Below the pieces are notes generated by a model. The model ran no database searches. It was not told the origin of the DNA and saw nothing but the letters and a program-made list of their open reading frames with translations. From contig CP144169.1 of NCBI GenBank assembly GCA_039636785.1, positions 1,178,001 to 1,242,000 on the forward strand: a stretch of DNA of 64,000 bases. The letters run 5' to 3'. Positions 1 through 7,477 of this stretch are shown piece by piece (positions within the stretch are counted from its first letter, which is position 1; the number at the start of each line of letters is the position of its first letter). The position numbers were made by a program, and so were the translations under genes. The DNA comes from Micrococcaceae bacterium Sec5.7. Lineage in GTDB: Bacteria > Actinomycetota > Actinomycetes > Actinomycetales > Micrococcaceae.

Positions 1-329
1 TGCAGGTAGCTGAGTCCGCTTACGTCGAGCCAGAACTGGGTGGGAGTCTCCACCAGGCGCAGCAGGACGCCCTGGCAGGAACTGCAGCGCACAACGATTC
101 CCGGGGCGTCAGCATAGACAGCTGCCTCCCCGAAGGCCCGGACAGCGCCGCAATGCTTGCACCGTCCGATCGCTGCGATGATGTCGATGCGGAACAGTTC
201 CCACAGCGGTCCTGCCACCGCGTTTCCGTCGAGATGGGGGATTGGATTGCCCGCGATTCCGGCGATGTCCTGGTCCTCGAGGCGCGGGTCCTCAGCTCCC
301 GCAGAAGCGGAGCCGTTGTTGACAGTCAC
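1..329 (-). CDS. Zinc-ribbon protein, DUF6510-like (C-terminus outside window)
   Basis: The frame opens with GTG at 329 and runs off the window after about 109 codons. It carries two CxxC pairs (CKHC near residue 54 and CSSC near residue 80), the pattern of a small zinc ribbon, and no signal peptide. Its GTG overlaps the TGA of the upstream flavin reductase by four bases (GTGA), so the two are translationally coupled and form the end of a molybdoenzyme operon. The layout matches the DUF6510 proteins of actinobacteria as I remember them; no biochemical function is known to me. The context suggests an accessory or electron-transfer role, which is inference. It is truncated only by the window edge. 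Confidence 0.7.
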   Translation of the reverse strand, partial: MTVNNGSASAGAEDPRLEDQDIAGIAGNPIPHLDGNAVAGPLWELFRIDIIAAIGRCKHCGAVRAFGEAAVYADAPGIVVRCSSCQGVLLRLVETPTQFWLDVSGLSYL

Positions 330-1063
330 CGGGTTCCTCCCGTTCCGCCGAAGCGTTCGGTCTTGATCGAGGCGGCGGGATAGCCCGCCTGAACCAGCCA
401 TTCTGCGACCGTTTCGACAAATACCGTCTGACCGCAGATGTAGGTGTCGGGCGTAGGGTCCGCCGGCAGGATACTCGCCAGGAGGACGTCCGCCGTGAGC
501 CGCTTCGGAGCGGTCTGCCAGTCTGATGGCGCTTTGCGTGTGTAGACGTAGTCGACGGTGAGCTTTGGGGATTCCCTGCTCAAGGTGAGCAGCTCCTCGC
601 GGTAGAACCCCGCCTCGGGTGACTTGAGTGAGTACAGCAGCCGGAACTGTGCCGTGTTTTCCGATGCCTCATGCGCACGGATCATGGACATCAGCGGCAC
701 GATGCCGGATCCGCCGGCGATCAGTTGCACCGGGTTCGTGTCCGTCGGCCGCCAGACGAACCAGCCGCCCACAGGGCCACGGATCTCCAGCTGGTCGCCG
801 ACGGCAAGATCCCTGACCAGATACGGGGAGACCTCACCGTTGGCCAATTCATCAACGGTGATCCCTATGATTTCGTCCATGCCGGCTGTAGCCACTGAGT
901 ATGAGCGCACGGCCGAATAGCCGTCGTCTGCCGTGAGACGGATATCGACGTGCTGTCCGGCGAGGTTGCCCATCAAACCCTCAACCCGGAGGCCGATGGT
1001 TCTGGACGTTTCAGTTTCGGGGACGCCGCTGACGACATCGGCGATACGCCACAGCGGGCTCAT
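326..1063 (-). CDS. FAD/NAD(P)-binding oxidoreductase, ferredoxin reductase type
   Basis: A 245-residue flavin reductase of the ferredoxin-NADP reductase superfamily, without a 2Fe-2S domain. RSYSVAT (about residue 54) is the FAD isoalloxazine/phosphate motif, GGSGIVPLMSM (about 118) the NAD(P) pyrophosphate loop, and YICGQTVFVE with the C-terminal KTERFGGTG close the nicotinamide domain. I chose the ATG at 1063 because GAGGCAGG sits just upstream and overlaps the preceding stop; an ATG at 1093 would overlap the upstream gene by 20 bases. It follows the molybdopterin enzyme by 10 bases and overlaps the zinc-ribbon gene, so it probably shuttles electrons between NAD(P)H and the molybdoenzyme. 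That pairing is inferred from context. Confidence 0.85.
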   Translation of the reverse strand: MSPLWRIADVVSGVPETETSRTIGLRVEGLMGNLAGQHVDIRLTADDGYSAVRSYSVATAGMDEIIGITVDELANGEVSPYLVRDLAVGDQLEIRGPVGGWFVWRPTDTNPVQLIAGGSGIVPLMSMIRAHEASENTAQFRLLYSLKSPEAGFYREELLTLSRESPKLTVDYVYTRKAPSDWQTAPKRLTADVLLASILPADPTPDTYICGQTVFVETVAEWLVQAGYPAASIKTERFGGTGGTR

Positions 1064-1073
1064 CGGTCCTGCC

Positions 1074-1667
1074 TCATGAGTACCGCTCTTCACGCCACGG
1101 GTCGCCGTGGATGTGGTAGCCGTTGGATTCCCAGAAGCCCGGGATATCGCCCTGCGTCAGCTCGAGGCCGTTGATCCACTTTGCGCTCTTCCAAAAGTAC
1201 AGGTGCGGCACGAGTAGCCGGGCGGGTCCGCCGTGGGCGCGCTCCAGTGGCTCACCGTCGAATTCCCAGGCCAGCCACGCCCGGCCGTCCAGGAGGTCCG
1301 GCAGCGGGATGTTGGTCGTATAGCCGCCATAGGAGTGGGCCGTCGCGAACTCACAGCTCGATTCCACATCCTCGAACAAGGTGTCCAAGGATACTCCCCG
1401 CCACGAGGTGCCCAGCCTGGACCAGCTGGTCACGCAATGGATGTCGGTCCGGATCTCGACCTGCGGCAGGTCCATGAACGCATCCCACGACCAGGCATGA
1501 CGTTGACCGGCTTCAGTGGTGATGAAGAATTCCCAGTTCTCCGCGGGGATGTGGGGTGCAGGCCCGGCGGTCAGCACCGGAAAGCTTCCCGTCTCGTATT
1601 GGCCCGGTGGTAACGCTGGATTGCCGGTCTGCCGTTTTCCATGAAAACCGGACGAGATGATTCCCAT
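1074..1667 (-). CDS. Sulfite-oxidase-like molybdopterin oxidoreductase
   Basis: A 197-residue single-domain molybdopterin oxidoreductase of the sulfite oxidase/MsrP fold. HCVTSWSRLGTSWRGV (about residues 77-92) contains the cysteine that ligates molybdenum in this family, and HGGPARLLVPHLYFWKSAKW is the second conserved cofactor loop. It lacks the dimerisation and haem domains of full sulfite oxidases, and no Tat signal is visible, so a cytoplasmic enzyme is likely. GGAGG lies six bases before the ATG at 1667; an ATG at 1670 is too close to it. It is first of three co-directional genes, followed by a flavin reductase and a zinc-ribbon protein. The substrate cannot be told from sequence. Confidence 0.85.
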   Translation of the reverse strand: MGIISSGFHGKRQTGNPALPPGQYETGSFPVLTAGPAPHIPAENWEFFITTEAGQRHAWSWDAFMDLPQVEIRTDIHCVTSWSRLGTSWRGVSLDTLFEDVESSCEFATAHSYGGYTTNIPLPDLLDGRAWLAWEFDGEPLERAHGGPARLLVPHLYFWKSAKWINGLELTQGDIPGFWESNGYHIHGDPWREERYS

Positions 1668-1945
1668 CATGTACCTCCGCTGCGGAGCCCCCGGTCGAGT
1701 GTGATCGGTTCCCCAACGATAGGGCAACTGCCGTGCTCGGTCTAGGGCTTTCAGCCACGATCGGCACGGACAGCGTTCGTGCGACATTCTAGCTTTGCGG
1801 CGGCGTCTGGCCCTCGGCCCCCAGCGCGTCGTAATTGCTCAGCTGGCCCCCCTCGCCCGGGACATCACGTATCGGGACGCGCATGGAACCATTCCGGTCC
1901 TCGTCCACGGCAATATAGAACTGCAGCTGCCCCGCATTATGCGCA

Positions 1946-2212
1946 GCTGCCCATAATCTGGGCAAGCTCAACTTCTACATCGCCCTGGTCGACGACAGGC
2001 TCCGCCGTCAGGCCCATGCCGACACGGTCGGGATCCTGATCTGCGGCAGCAAAAACGACCACACCGTCCGCTATAGCCTCGGCCGCGCCACCTCTCCCAT
2101 GGCCGTCGCCTCCTACACCTACGACGCCCTGCCCGCCGAGGTCCGCAACGAACTGCCCGACGCCGACCGGCTCACCGCCGCGCTGGACTGGACCGAAGAC
2201 ACGGAAGGCTGA
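1946..2212 (+). pseudogene. YhcG/DUF1016-type nuclease, C-terminal remnant
   Basis: An open frame of about 88 residues ending in TGA at 2212 reads LGKLNFYIALVDDRLRR, then GILICGSKNDHTVRYSLG and YTYDALPAEVR. This is the C-terminal half of the PDDEXK nuclease domain found in YhcG (DUF1016) proteins. No start codon, ribosome site or N-terminal helical domain precedes it, so this is a gene tail. YhcG-type proteins are often carried near mobile or defence loci, and other debris lies around it, which suggests a scar left by a lost element. The family call is from recall and is fairly secure; the inactive status follows from the missing N-terminus. Confidence 0.6.
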
Positions 2213-2396
2213 CGACCGCGACGACGGGCACGCCATCGGGACTTCGGCACAGCCCTCCGGCGTTGATGCCGCACGGGATCCCCGGTCAGGGCCGTCGGCT
2301 AGCTCCGGCCTTCAAACCCCACCCCCGGGTTCTCCTGACAGGGGAATACCGGCGCATTGGTGTATGTTGCAGTCCCGTCAGAGAAGAACATCAGAA

Positions 2397-2636
2397 ATGA
2401 GAATCACCGAAGTGGCAACCGATTACGACGAAGTCCGTTACGACGTCAAGGAATCCCAGGACCGCTCCCTGGAGGCGCTGCAGTCTGCAAACGCCCCGGA
2501 TGCCCGCAGCGTCGTCCGTGAGCTGGACGAGGCCGACGCGCTCGGGCGGGAGGAGCGAGATCGAGCACGTACTCGCCGAAACGTCGCACGGTGTGTGTCA
2601 GGTAGGCCCGGTGCTCCTATTCGTGTCCCCAGGTGA
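2397..2636 (+). CDS. Short hypothetical protein, possibly frameshifted
   Basis: An ATG at 2397 follows a weak purine stretch (AGAGAAGAACATCAG) and opens a 79-residue frame beginning MRITEVATDYDEVRYDVKES. The first 50 residues are acidic and helix-rich, with protein-like composition; the rest turns arginine-rich and looks out of frame. Shifting one base near 2555 gives a more natural continuation (EIEHVLAETSHG) that ends in TAA at about 2641, so an indel may have broken the gene. I do not recognise the family. It stands alone in a debris-rich interval, and could equally be non-coding. Confidence 0.3.
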   Translation: MRITEVATDYDEVRYDVKESQDRSLEALQSANAPDARSVVRELDEADALGREERDRARTRRNVARCVSGRPGAPIRVPR

Positions 2637-2728
2637 CGAGTAAGGGTAAACCCAGATGGAGGTCAAGCTGGGATTGTTAGCCAGAGTTGGCGGTTAAATC
2701 GCAGGAGGAGTTGGCGGTTTGGTGTCGC

Positions 2729-3781
2729 CTATGCCGGGCCTTCACCGGGTGCTGCGGCTTGCGGCTTGGCGGGCACTTCGGCGGCTTGCCGGGACCGGGG
2801 CGGGGCTGTGGTCCTGCGGACTACCAGGTGAGGTGTTCTGACGACACGGGTTGGCGATTGGGTTCCTTCTATACGGTCGACGGCGCGGCCAACAGCAGCA
2901 GCGGCAAGGAGCGGGGCATCCTGGCTGATGGATGACAGCTGTACGTAGCTGAGCCGGGCGAACTGGCTATCGTCGTAGCCGAGGACGGATACATCCGAAG
3001 GGACCTGCAGCCCGGACGCCCGAAGGCTCTCCATCAGGCCGAGGGCTGACCTGTCGTTGAAAGCGATTACAGCAGAGGGAATGTCGGCCTTTAGGAATTG
3101 GCCGGCTCTCACTCCGTCTTCTTCATGTGGGCCGCCGGGCACAATGACGGGCTCCAGGCCATGGCGCAGCATCTCGGTTCGGAAGGCTGACCTGCGCTCG
3201 TTCGCGGCGACGGCTGTTCCGCCGTCGACATGGACGATGCGGCGGTGACCCAGACCGGTGAGGTGGTCAACGGCCATCCGGATGCCGGCGTGGTTGTCAC
3301 TGCTTACGGAATCCACGTGCTCATCGACGTCGTCCCGGAGAAGGCTGACTATGGGCACCTGGCGCGCGTATCCGGCCAGGTCCTGGTTGCTGAGGGTCGG
3401 AGAGATCAGGATGAGCGCTTCGGATCCGAAATCCAAAAGCGCCTCAATGGCACGCGTCTCCGGCCGTCCGTTCGCCACGGCGCTCAGAGCTATTTCGTAT
3501 CCCCTGGCCGAGGCTTCGGCGTAGGCAGCGTCGACGATTTCTGCGTGGAAGGGCTGGGAGCTGGAGAAACTCAGGCCAAGCAGCTTGGTCCTGCTGCTGC
3601 GCAGCAGCCTCGCCCGGGAGTCCGGCCTGTAGCCGAGTTCGCGGGCAGCTTCCAGGACTTTTTGCCTGGTGGGTTCCGCGGCGCCCGGCGCGCCGCGCAT
3701 CACGATCGAGACCAGGGCCCGTGAGACGCCGGCTGCATCGGCCACATCCATGAGGGTCGGGCGGCGCTGCTGTTCCGTCAT
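2729..3781 (-). CDS. LacI-family transcriptional repressor
   Basis: A 350-residue LacI/GalR regulator. The N-terminal helix-turn-helix with hinge reads LMDVADAAGVSRALVSIVMR (about residues 10-29), followed by a periplasmic-binding-protein-like sensor domain (LGLSFSSSQPF to VLGYDDSQFARL) and a proline/alanine-rich tail. Start at 3781 is set by GAGGAGGAAC directly before the ATG; an ATG 42 bases upstream lacks this. It is divergent from a Gfo/Idh/MocA dehydrogenase and a hydroxypyruvate-isomerase-like gene, and two near-identical palindromes lie in the shared intergenic region, so it probably represses both itself and that operon in response to a sugar or polyol. The effector is unknown. Confidence 0.9.
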   Translation of the reverse strand: MTEQQRRPTLMDVADAAGVSRALVSIVMRGAPGAAEPTRQKVLEAARELGYRPDSRARLLRSSRTKLLGLSFSSSQPFHAEIVDAAYAEASARGYEIALSAVANGRPETRAIEALLDFGSEALILISPTLSNQDLAGYARQVPIVSLLRDDVDEHVDSVSSDNHAGIRMAVDHLTGLGHRRIVHVDGGTAVAANERRSAFRTEMLRHGLEPVIVPGGPHEEDGVRAGQFLKADIPSAVIAFNDRSALGLMESLRASGLQVPSDVSVLGYDDSQFARLSYVQLSSISQDAPLLAAAAVGRAVDRIEGTQSPTRVVRTPHLVVRRTTAPPRSRQAAEVPAKPQAAAPGEGPA

Positions 3782-3804
3782 GTTCCTCCTCGTTGCGATC
3801 AGTC

Positions 3805-3821
3805 TATAGAACGATCTAGAC
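3805..3821. promoter_or_regulatory. LacI-type operator copy 1
   Basis: Contains TAGAACGATCTAGAC (3807-3821), identical over 15 bases to the second copy at 3855-3869. The core has inverted arms TAGA and TCTA around ACGA. It lies 24 bases upstream of the repressor start codon, a suitable place for autorepression. Sequence identity is observed; operator function is inferred. Confidence 0.65.
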
Positions 3822-3853
3822 AATGACGTGCCTCACATGCAAACATAAGGCTA

Positions 3854-3869
3854 CTAGAACGATCTAGAC
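3854..3869. promoter_or_regulatory. LacI-type operator copy 2
   Basis: CTAGA-ACGA-TCTAG is a perfect 5-bp inverted repeat inside a 15-base match to copy 1, with starts 48 bases apart. It sits about 20 bases before the dehydrogenase start codon. Two copies at this spacing suggest cooperative binding or a short repression loop by the divergent LacI protein. Confidence 0.65.
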
Positions 3870-3889
3870 GCTCGATTTCAGGAGTCATC

Positions 3890-5011
3890 ATGAGTTACCT
3901 TCAGCATCCGGTCAGCGAAGACCGGCCAGTCCGTATCGCTTTGATCGGCGCGGGTTGGATTGGAAGTTTCCACGCGGAGTCCGTGGCCCACCGGATTCCC
4001 CACGCCTGTCTTGAAGCCATCGCTGATCCGGCACTGCCTGCTGTGGAGGCCCTGGCAAGCCGGTTGGGCGTCACCAGGATCAGCGCAGACGCTGCCGACG
4101 TGATCAACGATCCGGACATCGATGCGGTCCTCATCGCGGCACCGGCACGGTTCCACTCCGGGCTGATCGCGGCCGCGGCGCAGGCCGGCAAGGACGTGTT
4201 CTGCGAGAAGCCGGGCGGCCGCACCGTGGAGGAACTCGACGAGGCCCTTGGCGCGGCTGACGCTGCCGGGGTGATTGTCCAGTTCGGGTTCAATCGGCGC
4301 TACGCGGCCGATTTCGCCGCAGCACGGAAGCTCATCGACGAGGGTGCCGTCGGAACCCCGCAGCTGTTGCGGTCCCTGACCCGCGACCCGGGCAGCAAGG
4401 CAGGAATCGCCAACCCGGAGCGGACTCCGCCGGGCACGATCTTTCTGGAAACCCTCATCCACGATTTCGACTCCTTGAACTGGCTGAACCCCGGCGCCGT
4501 TCCCGTCCGCGTCTATGCGGTCGCCGACGCACTGGTCGCCCCGGAGGCAAAGGCCGGCGGACTGCTTGACACAGCAGTCGTCACCATCACGTACAGCAAC
4601 GGCGCCATCGCGGTGGCCGAAGCAAACTTCAATGCCCTGTACGGCTACGACGTGCGCGGTGAGGTGTTCGGATCCGCAGGCATGGTTACCGCGGGCGGAC
4701 CTCAGGCCTCCAGCGCGACGAGCTACACCGCGGCCGGCATCGGCGCCGCGACCGTGCGGCTGAATGTGGATCTTTTCCATGACGCCTACACGATGGAACT
4801 GGCTCACTTCGTCGACGCCGTGAAAGCACGCCGCGACGGCCTCCAGGCCCCCGGTACCCCGGGCCCCGGTGGCACGGATGCCCGGAATGCCCTGGCCGTG
4901 GCTTTGGCGGCGATGCGCTCGGCCGAAACCGGGGCCCCGGTGGATATTGCGTCCATCGCCGAACTGCGGGCCGCCGAGCCCGACCTCCACCCGGCGGGTG
5001 AGGGCGCATGA
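3890..5011 (+). CDS. Gfo/Idh/MocA-family sugar or inositol dehydrogenase
   Basis: A 373-residue NAD(P)-dependent dehydrogenase. The Rossmann motif IALIGAGWIGSFHAE is at about residues 12-26, the catalytic-lysine motif CEKPGGRT at about 104-111, and a C-terminal alpha/beta substrate domain includes HDFDSLNWL. These are the marks of the inositol 2-dehydrogenase/glucose-fructose oxidoreductase family, which oxidises a ring hydroxyl of a polyol or sugar. CAGGAGTCATC precedes the ATG. Its last codons overlap the next gene by four bases. No other iol genes are nearby, so myo-inositol is possible but not supported over other polyols. Likely repressed by the divergent LacI regulator. Confidence 0.85.
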   Translation: MSYLQHPVSEDRPVRIALIGAGWIGSFHAESVAHRIPHACLEAIADPALPAVEALASRLGVTRISADAADVINDPDIDAVLIAAPARFHSGLIAAAAQAGKDVFCEKPGGRTVEELDEALGAADAAGVIVQFGFNRRYAADFAAARKLIDEGAVGTPQLLRSLTRDPGSKAGIANPERTPPGTIFLETLIHDFDSLNWLNPGAVPVRVYAVADALVAPEAKAGGLLDTAVVTITYSNGAIAVAEANFNALYGYDVRGEVFGSAGMVTAGGPQASSATSYTAAGIGAATVRLNVDLFHDAYTMELAHFVDAVKARRDGLQAPGTPGPGGTDARNALAVALAAMRSAETGAPVDIASIAELRAAEPDLHPAGEGA

Positions 5012-5799
5012 GCTTCCGCCTGGCTGTGTGCGCCGAGATGGTCTACGGCGAACTGCCCCTGATCGACCGCGTGCACCGGATCCACGAGCAGGGCTTCGAC
5101 GTGGAGCTCTGGGACACCCGGGAACGGGACATCTCCGCCCTCGCTGCCACGGGCGCCCGCTTCTCCTCAATGAGCGGCTACTTCGGCGGCAGCCTCATCG
5201 ACCCGGACAGCGCTTCCGAGGTCCTGGCCTCGGCGGAAAAGCTGATACCCACAGCAATGGAACTCGGCGTCGAGCGGATGGTGGTCCACCCCGCCGAGCT
5301 CGGGGGGGGCGGCCTGGCCGTCCGTCCGGTCCACCGGTCCACCGGCCAGATGTGGCTGACCGGTCTTCGCACGCTTGAACGCCTTGCCGCCCTAGGCGAG
5401 AAGCACGGCGTGACCTTTGCCCTGGAGAACCTCAACACAATTCTTGACCACCCGGGCATTCCGCTGGCCCGGGCCAAGGACACCCTGGCGCTGGTCTCGG
5501 CCGTTGACCACCCCCACGTGAAGATGATGCTGGATCTCTACCATGCCCAAATCGGGGAAGGAAACCTGATCGAACTCGTCAGGGCCGCCCTGCCCTGGAT
5601 CGGAGAGATCCAGGTCGCCGACGTTCCCGGCCGGTTCGAACCCGGCACCGGGGAGATCAACTACCGCGCCGTTGCGACGGCGCTGAGGGATGCCGGCTAC
5701 ACCGGCGTCATCGGCCTCGAGGCCGGCGCTTCCGGCGGCCAGGGTCCGGAGGCAGGGGACACCGCCCTCGCCGCCTTCCGCACCGCCTTCGAAAGCTGA
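5008..5799 (+). CDS. hyi: Hydroxypyruvate isomerase-like TIM-barrel protein
   Basis: A 263-residue xylose-isomerase-like TIM barrel. The run MLDLYHAQIGEGNLI, then IQVADVPGRFEPGTGEINY and a late GLEAG glutamate, matches hydroxypyruvate isomerase (Hyi) and OtnI proteins, which interconvert hydroxypyruvate and tartronate semialdehyde or 2-oxo-tetronate species using a metal-bound glutamate pair. It overlaps the dehydrogenase gene at ATGA, so both are made from one message. The pair suggests oxidation of a sugar acid or polyol followed by isomerisation. The family is clear; the exact substrate is inferred only as a short hydroxy-keto acid. Confidence 0.75.
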   Translation: MSFRLAVCAEMVYGELPLIDRVHRIHEQGFDVELWDTRERDISALAATGARFSSMSGYFGGSLIDPDSASEVLASAEKLIPTAMELGVERMVVHPAELGGGGLAVRPVHRSTGQMWLTGLRTLERLAALGEKHGVTFALENLNTILDHPGIPLARAKDTLALVSAVDHPHVKMMLDLYHAQIGEGNLIELVRAALPWIGEIQVADVPGRFEPGTGEINYRAVATALRDAGYTGVIGLEAGASGGQGPEAGDTALAAFRTAFES

Positions 5800-5871
5800 C
5801 CCCGCTCCACCCCACCGAACAAGTGCTAGTGCTGTGAATCGCAGAGGTATTTGGCGCGCTTTTAGAGGGGA

Positions 5872-6240
5872 CAATTTGGTGTGGGTGACCGACCTGAACC
5901 ACGGGGGACCGGCGCTGCTGATCGCCCTGCTCCTTGCCCACGGGCAGAACATCCTCTACATCCGGGGCCGGATCGTCCACCACGCGCCCCGGCTCGACCG
6001 CGGGAAGGCAAAACGGACGCCAAAGACGCCGCCGTCATCGCCCACCAGGCCATGATGCGCAACCTGCAGCCCCTGCGGGCCGGGGATGAGACCAGCACCG
6101 GACTGCGGACCTCACCGCCCGGCGGGCCACCGGCACGCAAACAAATAATCCAAGCAAGCCTGCTCATCACCGAACCTTGCCCGGAACTCCAGAATCGACT
6201 GCGGAAAATCCGGTCGTGTCACACCGCCAAGCTACACCTG
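5872..6240 (+). pseudogene. IS110-family transposase remnant
   Basis: DLNHGGPALLIALLLAHGQN and ILYIRGRIVHHA in one frame, then EGKTDAKDAAVIAHQAMMRN and LQPLRAGDE in another, then TDLTARRA in a third, together rebuild the N-terminal RuvC-like (DEDD) region of IS110 transposases. The reading frame changes at least twice, there is no start codon, and the C-terminal serine domain is absent, so it is a dead fragment. It lies between an intact metabolic operon and a broken lipoprotein gene, suggesting the insertion helped create that break. No terminal repeats can be defined, as usual for IS110. Confidence 0.7.
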
Positions 6241-6283
6241 AGCAAACCGGATACTCACTATGTCAGTTATCGTTCTGAGGTCT

Positions 6284-6674
6284 TCAGGCTGTTTTAGCTG
6301 AGAGCATCCCCGGTGGTAGCCCCAGCGCTGCGAGTAGGTTCTCAACTTTCGTGTCGAGTTCGTGCCCGCCCTTCGTGATTTCCTCAATGCAGATCGTTGG
6401 CCTTGGCTGCCACAATCAGCCGCTGGTCAAGATCTGATTGCGTTTCCGGAGACAGTGCCGGGCGGGTGCTGGCGGACGGTGGCACGGAGGATGCGGACGG
6501 TGGGGTGGCTGCCGCCGTCGGGCCCGTTGCTGGAACAGCAGACGACGGCGGCCCTTGAGTCGCCGTCGTCGTCCCGCCTTCCGCGCTGCACCCGGCGAGC
6601 AGAATGGCGAACGCCGCTGCCGCGGCCGCTGCCGGCAGTCGATGGGCCCTGCCGGGAGCAGTGAACCAACACAT
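6284..6674 (-). pseudogene. Broken lipoprotein with ankyrin-like start
   Basis: From ATG 6674 the frame encodes a signal segment with lipobox LAGC (about residues 26-29), a serine/proline/threonine linker, then LDQRLIVAAKANDLH and a stop at 6384. LDQRLIxAAKANDL is typical of the first helix of ankyrin repeats. One base out of frame the reading continues as IEEITKGGHELDTKV to a stop at 6284, so the gene seems frameshifted and then cut by rearrangement. It lies directly downstream of the HbpS-like gene on the same strand, next to an IS110 remnant. The ankyrin assignment rests on only about 30 residues. Confidence 0.5.
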
Positions 6675-6683
6675 GATCAGAGG

Positions 6684-7265
6684 CTACTTGGCGATTCCGG
6701 CGATGGCATTGGCTCCGGCCGTTGCGCAGGCTTCGTCCAGGTTGCCGTCGGGAGCGCCGCCCACACCGATGCCGGCCACGGACACACCGTTGACCTTGAG
6801 CGGAACTCCACCGGCCAGGAAAAGGGTGCCGGGGAGGTCGGCGATGCTGGGGCCCGGGTTGTTGATGCGCTTGGCCAGCTCACTGGTGGGCGTTCCGAAT
6901 GCGGCGGCTGTGTAGGCCTTCCGCTTGGCTGCCTCGATGGTGTGTTCGGCGGCGTTGTCGCCGCGCAGCAGAGCCTGGACCGTGCCGAACCGGTCAACCA
7001 ATGCAACAGTGACAAACGGCAGCTTGTCGGCCTGGCATTTCGCCAAGGCGGCTTTCACAGCATCGGCCGAGGCGCCCACACTGATCCGGTTCTGGGATAC
7101 CACGTTTTCCGGCGAGGGCTGGATGTCCACGGCGGGAACCGCTGCGGAAACAATTGATGCTGCCGAAGCCGGGGCGGTGCCGGCGTTGGCCACAGCGGTG
7201 ACGCCTCCGGTGAGCAGCAACGCTCCGGCTGCAGCAACGGCGAAAATCTTGTTGGATTTCTTCAC
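6684..7265 (-). CDS. Secreted haem-binding protein, HbpS/GlcG family
   Basis: A 193-residue exported protein. Residues 1-36 form a signal peptide (KKSN start, hydrophobic AVAAAGALLLTGG, ending in an Ala-x-Ala region). The rest is a GlcG/HbpS (PF03928) domain with VALVDRFGTVQALLRGDNA, RKAYTAAAFG and LFLAGGVPLKVNGVSVAGIG. In Streptomyces reticuli HbpS is extracellular, binds haem and iron, and controls the sensor kinase SenS under oxidative stress. GTG 7265 is chosen because AAGGAGAACCCC precedes it and the signal peptide starts there. It diverges from a NarL-type kinase/regulator pair, reproducing the HbpS-SenS-SenR arrangement. Signal type here looks like Sec, not Tat. Confidence 0.85.
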   Translation of the reverse strand: MKKSNKIFAVAAAGALLLTGGVTAVANAGTAPASAASIVSAAVPAVDIQPSPENVVSQNRISVGASADAVKAALAKCQADKLPFVTVALVDRFGTVQALLRGDNAAEHTIEAAKRKAYTAAAFGTPTSELAKRINNPGPSIADLPGTLFLAGGVPLKVNGVSVAGIGVGGAPDGNLDEACATAGANAIAGIAK

Positions 7266-7374
7266 GGGGTTCTCCTTTTGAGGGGATTCAGACGTTAGTG
7301 GGGCCTGAAACGGGTACAGCTCCATGCTGCCGCCCGGGCCTCCGCGCGCGCATCGGGCGTCCGGCTGGACCTGC

Positions 7375-7413
7375 CTCAGCCATTGGGCCGGATATATCAG
7401 CCAAACGGCTGAG
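7375..7413. promoter_or_regulatory. Inverted repeat between hbpS-like gene and kinase
   Basis: CTCAGCC (7375-7381) and GGCTGAG (7407-7413) form a perfect 7-bp inverted repeat, with TTGG and CCAA nested inside. It lies in the shared promoter region of the divergent genes and is a candidate binding site for the response regulator. Function is inferred. Confidence 0.4.
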
Positions 7414-7477
7414 AGACCAGCACGGTCGCGGGCCCTAGCATGGTAAAAGAGACTCCTGCCACCGGAACCGGAACCCC

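Noticed and set aside
3878..5170. A 430-codon minus-strand frame opposite the Gfo/Idh/MocA gene
   Set aside because: Shadow of a gene with intact NAD and catalytic motifs; composition is typical of GC-driven antisense.
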